Source of the DNA: DASVBE01 sp963770375
GTDB lineage: Bacteria > Actinomycetota > Actinomycetes > Streptosporangiales > Streptosporangiaceae
NCBI GenBank assembly: GCA_963770375.1
Contig: CAVYPM010000022.1
Location: 124,001 to 188,000, forward strand
Direction: 5' to 3'
DNA length: 64,000 nt
Shown here piece after piece: positions 1 to 8,587 of this stretch (its first letter is position 1; each line of letters starts with the position of its first letter). The notes under the pieces are model-generated. The model was not told the origin of the DNA. It saw only the letters and a list, made by a program, of their open reading frames with translations, and ran no database searches. The position numbers and the translations under genes are program-made.

Positions 1-72
1 CGCGACGATGGCCACGTTACGCAGGTCGTCGCGGGTGGCGAGGGCCGCGGCGGGCGCGGTGCGGACAGGCAT
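1..72 (-). CDS. typA: TypA/BipA ribosome-associated GTPase, N-terminal fragment
   Basis: Only the first 24 codons lie in the window; the gene runs off the left edge. From an ATG on the minus strand the peptide reads MPVRTAPAAALATRDDLRN and continues VAIVA. RDDLRNVAIVA is the strand just before the P-loop (HVDHGKTT) in TypA/BipA translational GTPases, which act on the 70S ribosome during stress and assembly. LepA and EF-G have different residues here, so TypA is preferred, but the call rests on about a dozen residues and the P-loop itself is outside the window. Confidence 0.7.
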   Translation of the reverse strand, partial: MPVRTAPAAALATRDDLRNVAIVA

Positions 73-362
73 GCAGGCAGGCTCCGGGCTTCACAGAAGG
101 GGACACCGGACCGGGGGCGTGCGCAGTCACGGCACCTTCCAGTTTATCCGGCGCAGCCGTTCCGCGCATATCCGCCCGGAAGCGCCCTGACCAGGGCCGA
201 CGCGGGTGCTCAGGCCCGTGCCTGCGGCCTAAGACCCGGATCCCGCGGCTAAGCCGCCGGGCGGGCAGAGATAAGGCCTTTGCCTGATGCCGGTCCCGGG
301 GCCTTACCGCGAATGTGAATCGTGCCGGGTCAGATCACTGGCCCGCACGAAGGAGGAAGACC
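73..362. other. intergenic region between typA and a small plus-strand gene
   Basis: This 290-bp stretch separates two divergent genes and must hold the typA promoter. I see no gene in it: a 60-codon plus-strand open frame across 8-190 overlaps the typA start antisense and has no recognisable content. An AAGGAGGAAGA ribosome binding site at its right end serves the next gene. No convincing -35/-10 pair was found. Confidence 0.5.
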
Positions 363-569
363 ATGCATCCGCTGCTTACTGAGTACCTGGCGAACGAGCG
401 TGTCCGCGACATGCGCGCCTCCGCCAAGGCGTCGCGGCGGGTCCGGTGGGCCCGCCGCGGCCACCACGAGAGCACGGTGGTGGACACCGTGCCCCCGGTG
501 ACCGCGAAGCCGTTCGTGCCCGCCCCGCGCGAGCCGGTCGGCGCCGGATCGTCCGCCGGCCACCGGTGA
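363..569 (+). CDS. small basic hypothetical protein (68 aa)
   Basis: A strong Shine-Dalgarno (AAGGAGG) lies just upstream of the ATG, which decides this start over an in-frame GTG at 315. The product starts MHPLLTEYLANERVRDMRA, an amphipathic Arg-rich helix of a type seen in short actinobacterial proteins of unknown function, followed by a proline-rich tail. No catalytic motif, signal peptide or membrane segment is visible. It stands alone between typA and the next plus-strand gene. The ribosome binding site and N-terminal pattern support a real gene; no function can be assigned. Confidence 0.6.
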   Translation: MHPLLTEYLANERVRDMRASAKASRRVRWARRGHHESTVVDTVPPVTAKPFVPAPREPVGAGSSAGHR

Positions 570-673
570 CCGCCGCCGTCCGGCCTGGCCGGCCCACCTG
601 GGCTGGCCGGGCCGCGGCAGCTGACCAGGAGAACTCCATAGAACGCATGTTCGAGCCGGCGTATCCTGGGTAG

Positions 674-1141
674 GTGGCAGCGTACCTCCCGCCCGGGTGG
701 CCGGCCGGCGTCCATCCGCCAGGCACCGAAGGTTTCGAGCAGACCGCGGTGACCTGGCTTCTTGACGTTCTGCCCGCCGACTACCGGGTGCACGGGGTGC
801 TGCGCCGGCACCCGGTCGCGCTGGCCGCGGTGGCCCGGCACTACCTGGACGCCTGCGTGGCCGGGGCCCGCAGCGGCTACCGCGCCGCCCGCACCGAGCT
901 GAGCGGCGCCCTGCCGCCCCAGGCCGTCGAGGCCGTCCTGCAGGTCTACCAGGACGAGGGCCGCCGCCTGGTGGACGCCGCCCGCGCCGTCGACCTGCTG
1001 GGCCGCGCCCTGCGCGGCGAGACCTTCACCCCGGCCCTGGCCGAGGGCCGGGCGCCGCGGCCGGCCACCGCGCAGCGATCCCGCCGGTCAGCCCCGGGGC
1101 GCCAGTCAGCTTCGGGACACGGGCCGGGCAAGGCTTCCTAG
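674..1141 (+). CDS. conserved actinobacterial hypothetical protein (155 aa)
   Basis: GTG start. The product is rich in Arg and Ala and contains VHPPG, AVTWLLDVLPADYR and VLRRHPVALA, a pattern I recognise from uncharacterised actinobacterial proteins of about 130-170 aa. It looks soluble and all-helical with no signal peptide. The last 30 residues (Ser/Arg/Gly-rich) look disordered. Its 3' end overlaps the 3' end of the convergent ATPase gene by 36 bp, so the two transcripts are antisense there. Function unknown. Confidence 0.7.
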   Translation: MAAYLPPGWPAGVHPPGTEGFEQTAVTWLLDVLPADYRVHGVLRRHPVALAAVARHYLDACVAGARSGYRAARTELSGALPPQAVEAVLQVYQDEGRRLVDAARAVDLLGRALRGETFTPALAEGRAPRPATAQRSRRSAPGRQSASGHGPGKAS

Positions 1142-1645
1142 GGCCGCCAGGGCCGGGAGTTCCGCGACGGCGGTGCCGGCTGAGCCGGGAGCGGCTGGTT
1201 CGCCGGCCGGCGGTTCCGGGTCCGGCTCCAGGCCGAGCCGGAACCAGACCGCCTTCGCGGTCCGCGCGTAGGTCACGCCCCAGGAGGAGGCCAGTTCGCC
1301 GGGCAGCAGCAGGCCGCGGCCGCTGGTCCGGTCCGCGGCGCCCGCGCCGGCCCGCGAGCGGCCGGGGACCAGCTGCACCGGGTGCCGGTCCAGCACCACG
1401 ACCTCCACCGCGCTCTCCGCCAGCCAGCAGGTCACCTGCACCGGCGTGCCCGCGTGCACGACCGCGTTGGTGACCAGCTCGCTGGTCAGCAGGACGGCGT
1501 CGTCGATCAGGTCGGCCCGGCCGGGCTCGGGCCCGCCGAGCCGCCAGGTGCGCAGCGTGTCGCGGACGAACCGGCGCGCCGCGGCGGCAGCCCGGGGCTC
1601 GGGCTGGTAGGCGGCAGTCGCCATCCGGTCGTCAGGGTCGTGCAC
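1106..1645 (-). CDS. anti-sigma regulatory factor-like ATP-binding protein (HATPase_c_2)
   Basis: 179-aa soluble protein of the RsbW/SpoIIAB-like GHKL ATPase family, abundant in actinomycetes, where members bind sigma factors or anti-sigma antagonists. The N box is LLTSELVTNAVVHA, the G1 region VVVLDRHP carries the adenine-binding Asp, and the G2 box is GRGLLL. The C-terminal 30 residues are Pro/Glu/Ala-rich. The GTG at 1645 has GCGAGG just upstream; an ATG at 1624 is the alternative start. No sigma factor or STAS antagonist is adjacent, so its partner is unknown. Some members lack kinase activity and that cannot be judged here. Confidence 0.85.
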   Translation of the reverse strand: MHDPDDRMATAAYQPEPRAAAAARRFVRDTLRTWRLGGPEPGRADLIDDAVLLTSELVTNAVVHAGTPVQVTCWLAESAVEVVVLDRHPVQLVPGRSRAGAGAADRTSGRGLLLPGELASSWGVTYARTAKAVWFRLGLEPDPEPPAGEPAAPGSAGTAVAELPALAALGSLARPVSRS

Positions 1646-1780
1646 GTAGCCTCGCCTGCCTTCTCGTCCGGTATGCCCTCTGACCTGGGCGGTCGCACCG
1701 CAGCAGGCGCGCGGCGGAGGGTCTGCCGCCCGCGGTTGGGCGGCCTAGACATGCTCGCAGAAATACCCGCCGGATCGCGG

Positions 1781-2482
1781 CTAAAGCTCTGAGCTCTGCC
1801 CGGAAACCGGCCGGGACCAGCCGGCGGGCCCCTGAAATTCACGGACAATCCGGGCCGGGACGCCCGCCACCACGCACCGGTCGGGCACCTCGCCGCGGAC
1901 CACCGAGCCGGCCGCGACCACCACGTTGCGGCCGATCCTGGCCCCGGGCAGGATGATCGCCCCGGCGCCGAGCCAGCTGCCCGCGCCGATCGACACCGCG
2001 TGGTTGACCGGCCACTGGCGGCCGATGGGCAGGTTCGGGTCCGCGTAGCTGTGGTTCTGGTCGGTGATGTAGACGTAGGGGCCGGTGTAGACGTCGTCGC
2101 CGATCACGATCGAGTGGTGCGCCACGATGTGGCTGCCCCGGCCGATCACGCAGCGGTCGCCGATGCGCAGCACCGGCTCTGCGCCCAGGTCGTGGCCGGG
2201 CAGCATGCCCGCCGACAGTGATACCTGGGCGCCGGCCAGCGTTCCCGTGCCGATCTCGATCCACGCCTCGCCGAACAGCGACCCGGGCGGGAACGCGAGC
2301 AGCGACCCCGGGCCGAACGCGGCGAACCTGTTCGCCGCCCGCGAGCCGGGGGTGATCGCCCCGGCCTGCTGCACCGCCCGCCAGGTTCCGTGCAGCGCGC
2401 GGGCCAGCGCCGCGTCCCGGTGGCGGCGCAACGCGGCCCGCCACGCCGCCGGCGGCCGCGGCGGGCTAGCCGGGCTGGCCAT
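1781..2482 (-). CDS. hexapeptide-repeat acyltransferase (left-handed beta-helix)
   Basis: 233-aa protein whose C-terminal two thirds are hexapeptide repeats: LRIGDRCVIGRGSHIVAHHS, then IGDDVYTGPYVYITDQNHSY, then IGAGSWLGAGAIILPGARIG. This marks a left-handed beta-helix acyl- or acetyltransferase of the maltose/galactoside O-acetyltransferase type. His in the AHHS and NHSY segments are candidate catalytic residues. The acceptor is unknown; cell-surface glycans are usual for the family. The ATG overlaps the end of the restored rlmN frame by 17 nt, which suggests translational coupling. Confidence 0.85.
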   Translation of the reverse strand: MASPASPPRPPAAWRAALRRHRDAALARALHGTWRAVQQAGAITPGSRAANRFAAFGPGSLLAFPPGSLFGEAWIEIGTGTLAGAQVSLSAGMLPGHDLGAEPVLRIGDRCVIGRGSHIVAHHSIVIGDDVYTGPYVYITDQNHSYADPNLPIGRQWPVNHAVSIGAGSWLGAGAIILPGARIGRNVVVAAGSVVRGEVPDRCVVAGVPARIVREFQGPAGWSRPVSGQSSEL

Positions 2483-3789
2483 CCGCGTTCGCCGCGGCGA
2501 GCTGGCCGCACGCGCCGTCGATTTCCCGGCCGCGGGTGTCCCGGACGGTGACCGGCACGCCGGCCGCGGCCAGACGGGCCACGAACGTGTCCTGGTCGGC
2601 CGGCCGCGACGCGGTCCATTTGCGAGCCCGGGGTGGGGTTCAGCGGGATCAGGTTCACGTGCGCCAGCCGCCCGGCCAGCAGCGCGCCCAGCGCCTCGGC
2701 CCGCCAGGCCTGGTCGTTGACGTCCCGGATCAGCGCGTACTCGATCGATACCCGCCGCCCGGTGGCGGCCGCGTAGTCCCAGGCTGCGCCGAGTACCTCG
2801 GCGACCTTCCAGCGCTGGTTGACCGGCACGAGCTCGTCTCGCAGCTCGTCGTCAGGGGCGTGCAGCGACACAGCGAGGGTTACGGATAGTTCCTCGGCGG
2901 CCAGTTTGCGTATGGCCGGGACGAGCCCGACGGTGGACACCGTGATCTGCCGCTGCGACATCCCCAGGCCGGCCGGGACCGGATCGGTCAGCCTCCTGAC
3001 CGCGGCGATGACCCGGTTGTAGTTGGCCAGCGGCTCGCCCATGCCCATGAACACCACGTTGGACACCCGGCCGGGACCGCCCGCGACCCGGCCTGCGGCC
3101 AGCGCCCGGGCGCCGGCGACGACCTGCTCGACGATCTCCGCGGTGGACAGGTTGCGGGTCAGCCCGGCCTGGCCGGTCGCGCAGAACGGGCACGCCATTC
3201 CGCAGCCGGCCTGCGAGGACACGCACATGGTGACCCGGCCCGGGTAGCGCATCAGCACCGATTCCAGGTAGGCGCCGTCGGCGGCCCGCCACAGGGTCTT
3301 GACCGTCGTGCCCTGGTCGGCCTGCTGCTCGCGCTGGGCGGTGAGCAAGCCGGGGAGCAGGGCTTTGGCCAGCTCGGCCCGGCTGGCCGCCGGGAGGTCG
3401 GTCATCTGCGCCGGGTCCTCGGTCAGCCGGCCGAAGTAATGGCGGCTCAGCTGATCGGCGCGGAACGGCGGCTGGCCGAGTTCGGCCGCGGCCGCGCGGC
3501 GGCCGGCCAGGTCCAGGTCGGCCAGGTGGCGAGGCGGCGCCGGGCGCCGGGCGCTGAAGCCAGGCCGGACGGTGAGGCCGGGCGGGCCGGGCTGACCGGT
3601 TCGGCCAGCCTGGCCGGATGGGCGGGGCCGGGTGGTGCGGCCAGCCTGGCCGGAGGGGCCAACGGCCCTGGGCCGGGTGGTCTGGCCGGGCTGACCTGCG
3701 GGCCCGGGCGGGGCGGCCAGACCGGGCTGGTCAGCGGGGCCGGGCCGGTCCGTGCGGACGCCGCGATCCGGCCAGGGAAGGGCCGTCAC
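2466..3789 (-). pseudogene. rlmN: 23S rRNA (adenine-2503-C2)/tRNA methyltransferase RlmN, frameshifted near the 3' end
   Basis: Radical-SAM methyltransferase that C2-methylates A2503 of 23S rRNA. The CX3CX2C cluster motif (CGMACPFC) sits near residue 195, preceded by CVSSQAG; the PPRHLADLDLAGRR and FRADQLSRHYF segments are typical N-terminal RlmN. The reading frame is right up to HVNLIPLNPTPGS, then breaks. Skipping one base at 2622 restores KWTASRPADQDTFVARL, then VRDTRGREIDGACGQLAA and a TAG at 2466. The Cys in GACGQLA matches the essential methyl-carrying Cys (E. coli C355) and is lost in the uncorrected frame, which reads on to about 2146 as Arg-rich nonsense. The GTG at 3789 has GGAG 7 nt upstream. 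Either a real inactivation or a one-base sequence error. Confidence 0.85.
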
Positions 3790-3890
3790 TGGGGCTCCAT
3801 TTCTGCGCGGCGGGCGTGGCCGTTGCAAAGGTTTAACGATATCTGCCCCTTGGCCTGGCTGACCTGGGGTAAGTAGGTAGATTCTGCTAC

Positions 3891-5018
3891 GTGCCAACAC
3901 TGCGCCGCGGATCCAAGGATTCCAGAATAGCCGCCGGGGCCGGCCAGCCCCGGGTCCTGCTGGAGAGCGAAAGCCCGTACACCAGCCGCCGGGTCACCGT
4001 CGAGTACGACGGGGCCACCACGGCGGCCTACCTCCACGACGGGTCATCGCCGATCGCGGCTACCTGGATCGCCAACCACGGGCGGGCGCCGGCCACCGCC
4101 GACCCGGCCCGGGCCGGGTCCGGTAAGGCGCCGGAGATGCCGTCCGCGCACACCAAGTTCCCCGACGGCCGGCCGGTGCCAGAACCGTCCGCGCTGACCG
4201 CGCTGTGGCTGGAGGAAGGCGATGGCGCGGCGATCCTGGAGGACGGCGAGCTGCTCGCGGTGCTGCCCGGGTGGGCCGACATCTCCCGCCGGATGCCCGG
4301 CTACAGCCGCGACATCATCGGGCAGACCCCGTTCGGCTGGTCGCTGGACGACGCGCTGGAGGGGCTTGGGCCGCGGACCGAGCAGTCGGCCCGGTTCTGG
4401 CAGTGGCGCGCCGACGACCAGGCGTGGGCCCGCTTCCAGCAGGCCATGCTCGGCCACCTGCTGGCCCGGCTGGGCCCCGGCGGCCGGTACTGGGACGTCG
4501 GCGGCGGGAAGCACCCGCTGGTCGGCGTGTCCGAGCGGCCCCTGACCGGCTACCGCAACTTCACCGTGCTGTCCACGATCGGCATGTGCAGTCAGCGTAT
4601 GCCGGTCATCGAGCAGTTCACCGAGGACGTCGGCGGCGAGGCACGGATCGAGCTGGCCATCGCGACCACGCTTCCCAGCGCGGAGGCGGCCCGGATCTTC
4701 CTGTGGCTGGCCCAGTACCCGTGGCGGGACGTCACGTGGCTGGGCCACGGGCACACCGTGCGCTGGTATCACGAGCCGTCGACGTTCCCGCTGGGCGGCG
4801 GCAACTCGGCCGTGCTGCTGCTGGACGACCCGGCGGTGCTGCTCGGGCCCGAGGTGCCGGACCTGTCGGGCTTCACCTTCGGCGGCGACCCGGTGCGGTG
4901 GCTGTGGGTCATCCCGATTACCGAGGCCGAGCGGCAGACCGGGCGGGAGCGCGGCGCGGCCAGCCTGATCACGCAGCTGGCCGCGCAGCGGCGAAGCTGG
5001 GTGGTTGGGCACAGTTAG
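3891..5018 (+). CDS. Suppressor of fused (SUFU) domain protein
   Basis: 375-aa soluble protein with a GTG start. The C-terminal half matches the bacterial SUFU family: VLSTIGMCSQRMPVIEQF, then ARIELAIATTLPS, FLWLAQYPWRDVTWLGHGHT, and LLLDDPAVLL. In actinobacteria such domains occur alone or next to immunity-like proteins; the animal homologue binds Gli transcription factors. The first 160 residues lack a clear assignment. The gene is transcribed divergently from rlmN with about 100 bp between them. No toxin or polymorphic-toxin cassette is seen next to it, so an immunity role is not supported here. Confidence 0.8.
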   Translation: MPTLRRGSKDSRIAAGAGQPRVLLESESPYTSRRVTVEYDGATTAAYLHDGSSPIAATWIANHGRAPATADPARAGSGKAPEMPSAHTKFPDGRPVPEPSALTALWLEEGDGAAILEDGELLAVLPGWADISRRMPGYSRDIIGQTPFGWSLDDALEGLGPRTEQSARFWQWRADDQAWARFQQAMLGHLLARLGPGGRYWDVGGGKHPLVGVSERPLTGYRNFTVLSTIGMCSQRMPVIEQFTEDVGGEARIELAIATTLPSAEAARIFLWLAQYPWRDVTWLGHGHTVRWYHEPSTFPLGGGNSAVLLLDDPAVLLGPEVPDLSGFTFGGDPVRWLWVIPITEAERQTGRERGAASLITQLAAQRRSWVVGHS

Positions 5019-5080
5019 GGACCTGGCCCGCGGACAGCTAACCGTAAATCTCAAAAAGCATTTAACCCGTGGGCAGCGGG

Positions 5081-6032
5081 CTAGTGAGCCGCGTGCGGGA
5101 CGAAGACGGTGAGCAGCAGCCAGGCCACCGGGGCGACGATCAGCAGGGAGTCGATGCGCTCCATCACGCCGCCGTGGCCGGGCAGGATGTGGCCCATGTC
5201 CTTGATGTCCAGGTCGCGCTTGATCATCGACTCGGCGAGGTCGCCGAGTACCGCGGCGGCGACCGCGGCGATCCCGAGCAGCGCGCCCTGCCACCAGTGG
5301 CCGTGCAAGAGCGTGACCAGGAGGATTGCGCCGCCGATCAGGCCGGCCAGCAATGAGCCGGCCAGGCCCTCCCAGGTCTTGCGCGGGCTGATCCGCGGGG
5401 CCATCGGGTGCTTGCCCAGCAGGATGCCGGCGAAGTAGCCGCCGACGTCGCTGCAGACGGCCAGCGCGACGAAGATCACGACGCGCCGCGAGCCGTCCGG
5501 GCGGGCCAGCATCAGGGCCACGAAGGTGGCCGGCAGCGGCAGGTAGGCCAGCACGAACACGCTGGCCGTGACGTCCCTGACGTAGCCGGTGGCGCCGCCC
5601 GGCAGCCTCCAGCCGATCAGCACGATCACGCTGATGACGAGCGCGGCCAGGGTGGCCTGCACGCCGGACCAGTAGGCGAGCGCGACCATGGCCGCTCCGC
5701 CGGCCCCGGCCGGGATGACGGAGACGGCGATGTCCCGTTCCGCGAAGGCGCGGCTGACCTCCCACATGGCCCAGCCCACGGCGAGCGCGACCAGGAGCAG
5801 GAACGTCGCCTTGAGGGTGAACAGGGTGACGATGGCGAAGCCGCCGAGCAGCACGCCGACGGCCGCCGCGACCGGCAGGTTGCGGCCGGTCCTGGTGGCC
5901 TGCCGGCCCGCGGGCGGGGGCCGGCGGCGCCGGCGGCCGGCCGCCGGCGGGTGAGCCGGCCGGGGGCTCAGCCTGGTCGCTCTGGCCGGCCCGCGGGCCG
6001 GACGGGCCGACGGGCTCAGTCGGGTCTGTCAC
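5081..6032 (-). CDS. cdsA: phosphatidate cytidylyltransferase, frame break in the N-terminal tail
   Basis: Membrane enzyme making CDP-diacylglycerol from phosphatidate and CTP. From 5854 down the frame is intact: about seven hydrophobic helices (VTLFTLKATFLLLVALAVGW first), CSDVGGYFAG, and the C-terminal signature SMIKRDLDIKDMG with HGGVMERIDS. The family usually has Asp where GGVMERID has Glu. No ordinary start exists in this frame before the internal GTG at 5854. In the adjacent frame a GTG at 6032 with a GGAAGG site begins VTDPTEPVGPSG, a typical disordered CdsA tail. Losing one base in the G5 run at 5916-5920 joins the two into one protein. A one-base insertion is therefore likely. Confidence 0.8.
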
Positions 6033-6089
6033 CGGTCCGCCTTCCCTGGGCGGCGGGCCGGCGGCCACGCCCTCACGCTGGCTCGACAG

Positions 6090-6647
6090 CTAGACCTCCA
6101 GCAGCTCAGCTTCCTTGCGTTTGAGCAGCTCGTCGATCTGCGTCACGTAGGTATGCGTCAGCTCGTCCAGTTCGTGCGCAGCCCGGCGACCATCATCCTC
6201 GCCCGCCTCGCCGCCTTTGACCAGCTTGTCCAGCGCGTCCTTGCCGTGGCGGCGGATGTTGCGGATGGACACCCGGGAGTCCTCGGCCTTGGTCCTGGCG
6301 ATCTTGATGTACTCGCGGCGGCGTTCCTCGGACAGCTCGGGGAAGTTCACCCGGATGATCGCCCCGTCGTTGGACGGGTTGACGCCCAGGTCGCTGTTCC
6401 TGATCGCCTTCTCGATGGCGGCCATCGAGGACTTGTCGAACGGCTGGACGATGACCATCCGCGGCTCTGGCATGTGGAACGACGCCAGCTGGTTCACCGG
6501 GGTCTGGGTGCCGTAGTACTCCGCGGTGATCTTGCTGAACATAGCCGGATGGGCGCGGCCGGTCCTGATCCCGGCGAACTCGTCCTTGGCGACCGCCACG
6601 GCCTTTTCCATCTTCTCCTCGGCTTCGAGGAGGGTGTCGTCGATCAC
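6090..6647 (-). CDS. frr: ribosome recycling factor
   Basis: 185 aa, the normal RRF length. It splits post-termination ribosomes together with EF-G. The sequence shows the three-helix-bundle ends (MIDDTLLEAEEKMEKAVAVA; ELTHTYVTQIDELLKRKE) and conserved IRTGRAHPAMF, LASFHMPEPRMVIVQPFDKS and NDGAIIRVNFPELSEERRRE. It lies between cdsA and pyrH on the same strand, the classic actinobacterial pyrH-frr-cdsA order. Confidence 0.97.
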   Translation of the reverse strand: MIDDTLLEAEEKMEKAVAVAKDEFAGIRTGRAHPAMFSKITAEYYGTQTPVNQLASFHMPEPRMVIVQPFDKSSMAAIEKAIRNSDLGVNPSNDGAIIRVNFPELSEERRREYIKIARTKAEDSRVSIRNIRRHGKDALDKLVKGGEAGEDDGRRAAHELDELTHTYVTQIDELLKRKEAELLEV

Positions 6648-6677
6648 TTTGGGCTCCTGTTCACGCCGTGGCGGCCA

Positions 6678-7514
6678 TCAGCGGCCGGACCGGCTCACCA
6701 GCGTGCCGATATTCTCCCCCCGCACGGCGCGCAGCACGTTCCCCTCTCCCATCAGCTCGAACACAACGATCGGCAGATCGTTGTCCATGCACAGGCTCAC
6801 CGCGGTGGCGTCCATGACCTTCAGTTCGCGCCGCAATACCTCACCGTAGTCGAGTCGGTCGAATCGGATGGCATCGGACGATTTCCTCGGGTCCTTGTCG
6901 TAGACCCCATCGACCTGAGTGCCCTTGAGCACCGCCTGCGCGCCGATCTCCAGGGCCCGCTGAGCTGCGCAGGTGTCGGTGGAGAAGAAGGGCGCGCCCA
7001 GGCCGGCCCCGAAAATAACGATCCGGCCCTTTTCCAGGTGCCGGATCGCCTTGCGCGGGATGTAGGGCTCCGCGACCTGTCCCATCGTGATCGCGGTCTG
7101 CACCCGGGTCTCGACGCCCAGTTTCTCCAGCGTGTCCTGGAGGGCCAGGCAGTTGATGACCGTGCCGAGCATGCCCATGTAGTCGGCCCGCGACCGGTCG
7201 ATGCCGCCCCGCGCGGAGAGCACGGCGCCGCGGAACATGTTGCCGCCGCCGACCACCACGGCGATCTGGATGCCGCTGCGGGCGGCCGTGGTGATTTCCC
7301 TGGCGATGTGGCTGACGGTGTCCGGGGAGATGCCCAGCGGCTCGCCGCCGGCGAACGCCTCGCCGGACAGCTTGACCACCACCCGCCGCCAGGGCGGGTG
7401 GAGCTCGCCGTTCCGCGCGTTCGCTTCCGCCGTTTCGTGATCGGGCCGGGCGTCCAGGCCCGCCAGACCCGCCAGGTTCGCCTCACTGGTGGACTGCGTG
7501 GCGCCGTCGCGCAT
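6678..7514 (-). CDS. pyrH: UMP kinase
   Basis: Amino-acid-kinase-fold enzyme converting UMP to UDP, the first dedicated step to UTP and CTP. The core runs from RRVVVKLSGEAFAGG, with VVVGGGNMFRG, DYMGMLGTVINCLALQ and VDGVYDKDPRK all present. The total of 278 aa exceeds the usual 240 because of a 40-residue hydrophilic N-terminal extension (TSEANLAGLAGLDARPDHE); a shorter start is possible. It is followed by frr with a 30-bp gap and preceded by tsf. Confidence 0.95.
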   Translation of the reverse strand: MRDGATQSTSEANLAGLAGLDARPDHETAEANARNGELHPPWRRVVVKLSGEAFAGGEPLGISPDTVSHIAREITTAARSGIQIAVVVGGGNMFRGAVLSARGGIDRSRADYMGMLGTVINCLALQDTLEKLGVETRVQTAITMGQVAEPYIPRKAIRHLEKGRIVIFGAGLGAPFFSTDTCAAQRALEIGAQAVLKGTQVDGVYDKDPRKSSDAIRFDRLDYGEVLRRELKVMDATAVSLCMDNDLPIVVFELMGEGNVLRAVRGENIGTLVSRSGR

Positions 7515-7627
7515 GAGCCATCCTCCGTCCTGGCGGCGGCCCGACCCGGCGCTGCCGCTCCGTCCCCCGGCCCGGCCGGCCCTTCCTACCGGTGGGCCGA
7601 CCGGGTGCGTCCGGCGCTGGCCGCGAG

Positions 7628-8467
7628 TCAGCCAGCCTGGCCGATCTGGTAACGCGCGAAGGCGGTCACGTTGACCTTGCGCTCCGCCAGGACCTGCTTG
7701 ACCGACTTCTTCGGGTCCTTGATGAACGGCTGCTCCAGCAGCACGATCTCCTTGAAGAAGGCGTTCAGCCGGCCCTCGGTGATCTTCGGGATGGCCTGCT
7801 CGGGCTTGCCCTCGTCGCGGGTGATCTGCTCCGCGATCCGGCGCTCCTTGGCCACCACGTCCTCGGGCACTTCGTCGCGGGTCAGGTACGCGGGCGCGCT
7901 CGCCGCGATCTGCTGGGCGATGTCCTTGCCGGTCTCCGCGTCCGCGGTGTCGAGCTGGACCAGCGCGCCGCGGGCTGGCGGCAGCGCCGGGTCGCTGCGG
8001 TGCAGGTAGGTGGTGATGTAGCCGCCCTCGAGCCGGATGAACCGGCCGATGTCCAGCTTCTCCTTCAGGGCCGCGCCGTCCTCTTCCATGACCTGCTGAA
8101 CGGTCAGCCCGGGACGGGCCTCCAGGGTCAGCAGGGCCAGGCGGTCGGTGACGCCGGCGGCCAGGGCCGCGTCCGCGATGTCGGAGGCTGCCTGCTGGAA
8201 CCGATCGGTCTTGGCCACGAAGTCGGTCTCGCAGTTGAGCTCCAGCATCACGCCCACGCTGGTGCCGTCCAGCTTGGCGGTGACCAGGCCGTTGGCGGCG
8301 GTCCGCCCGGCCCGCTTGTTCACGTCCTTGACGCCCTTGAGTCGCAGGATCTCGACCGCGGCCTCGTAGTCGCCGGCCGAGTCCACCAGCGCGTTCTTGC
8401 AGTCGAGCATGCCCGCGCCGGTCTGCTCCCGCAGCCGCTTCACGTCTGCGGCGCTGTAGTTCGCCAT
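7628..8467 (-). CDS. tsf: elongation factor Ts
   Basis: 279-aa nucleotide exchange factor for EF-Tu. The N-terminal UBA-like module MANYSAADVKRLREQTGAGM is followed by DCKNALVDSAGDYEAAVEIL, and the core has VMLELNCETDFVAKTDRFQ. The C-terminal lobe has VLLEQPFIKDPKKSVKQVL. It is co-oriented with rpsB upstream and pyrH downstream. A GC hairpin in the rpsB-tsf gap may adjust the ratio of the two products. Confidence 0.97.
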   Translation of the reverse strand: MANYSAADVKRLREQTGAGMLDCKNALVDSAGDYEAAVEILRLKGVKDVNKRAGRTAANGLVTAKLDGTSVGVMLELNCETDFVAKTDRFQQAASDIADAALAAGVTDRLALLTLEARPGLTVQQVMEEDGAALKEKLDIGRFIRLEGGYITTYLHRSDPALPPARGALVQLDTADAETGKDIAQQIAASAPAYLTRDEVPEDVVAKERRIAEQITRDEGKPEQAIPKITEGRLNAFFKEIVLLEQPFIKDPKKSVKQVLAERKVNVTAFARYQIGQAG

Positions 8468-8501
8468 GTCCTCATCTCTCGCTTGTTCTCATCCGGGACT
8501 G

Positions 8502-8524
8502 CCCCGGCGGCAGTGCCGCCGGGG
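8502..8524 (-). terminator. hairpin in the rpsB-tsf gap
   Basis: A perfect 10-bp GC stem (CCCCGGCGGC / GCCGCCGGGG) with a 3-nt loop lies 35 bp upstream of tsf and downstream of rpsB. There is no T-run, so it is better viewed as an attenuator or mRNA-processing hairpin than a full terminator. Its role is inferred from position. Confidence 0.5.
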
Positions 8525-8587
8525 CGACCCGTAGGGGCCTGCCGCCCGTCCTTGTGCTCTCGCGGCGGCCGGGCGGCGGGCCGGTGG

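Noticed and set aside
4044..6068. A 674-codon frame across cdsA and antisense to the SUFU gene
   Set aside because: Only its first 40 codons look like the cdsA N-terminal tail; the rest is out-of-frame or antisense.
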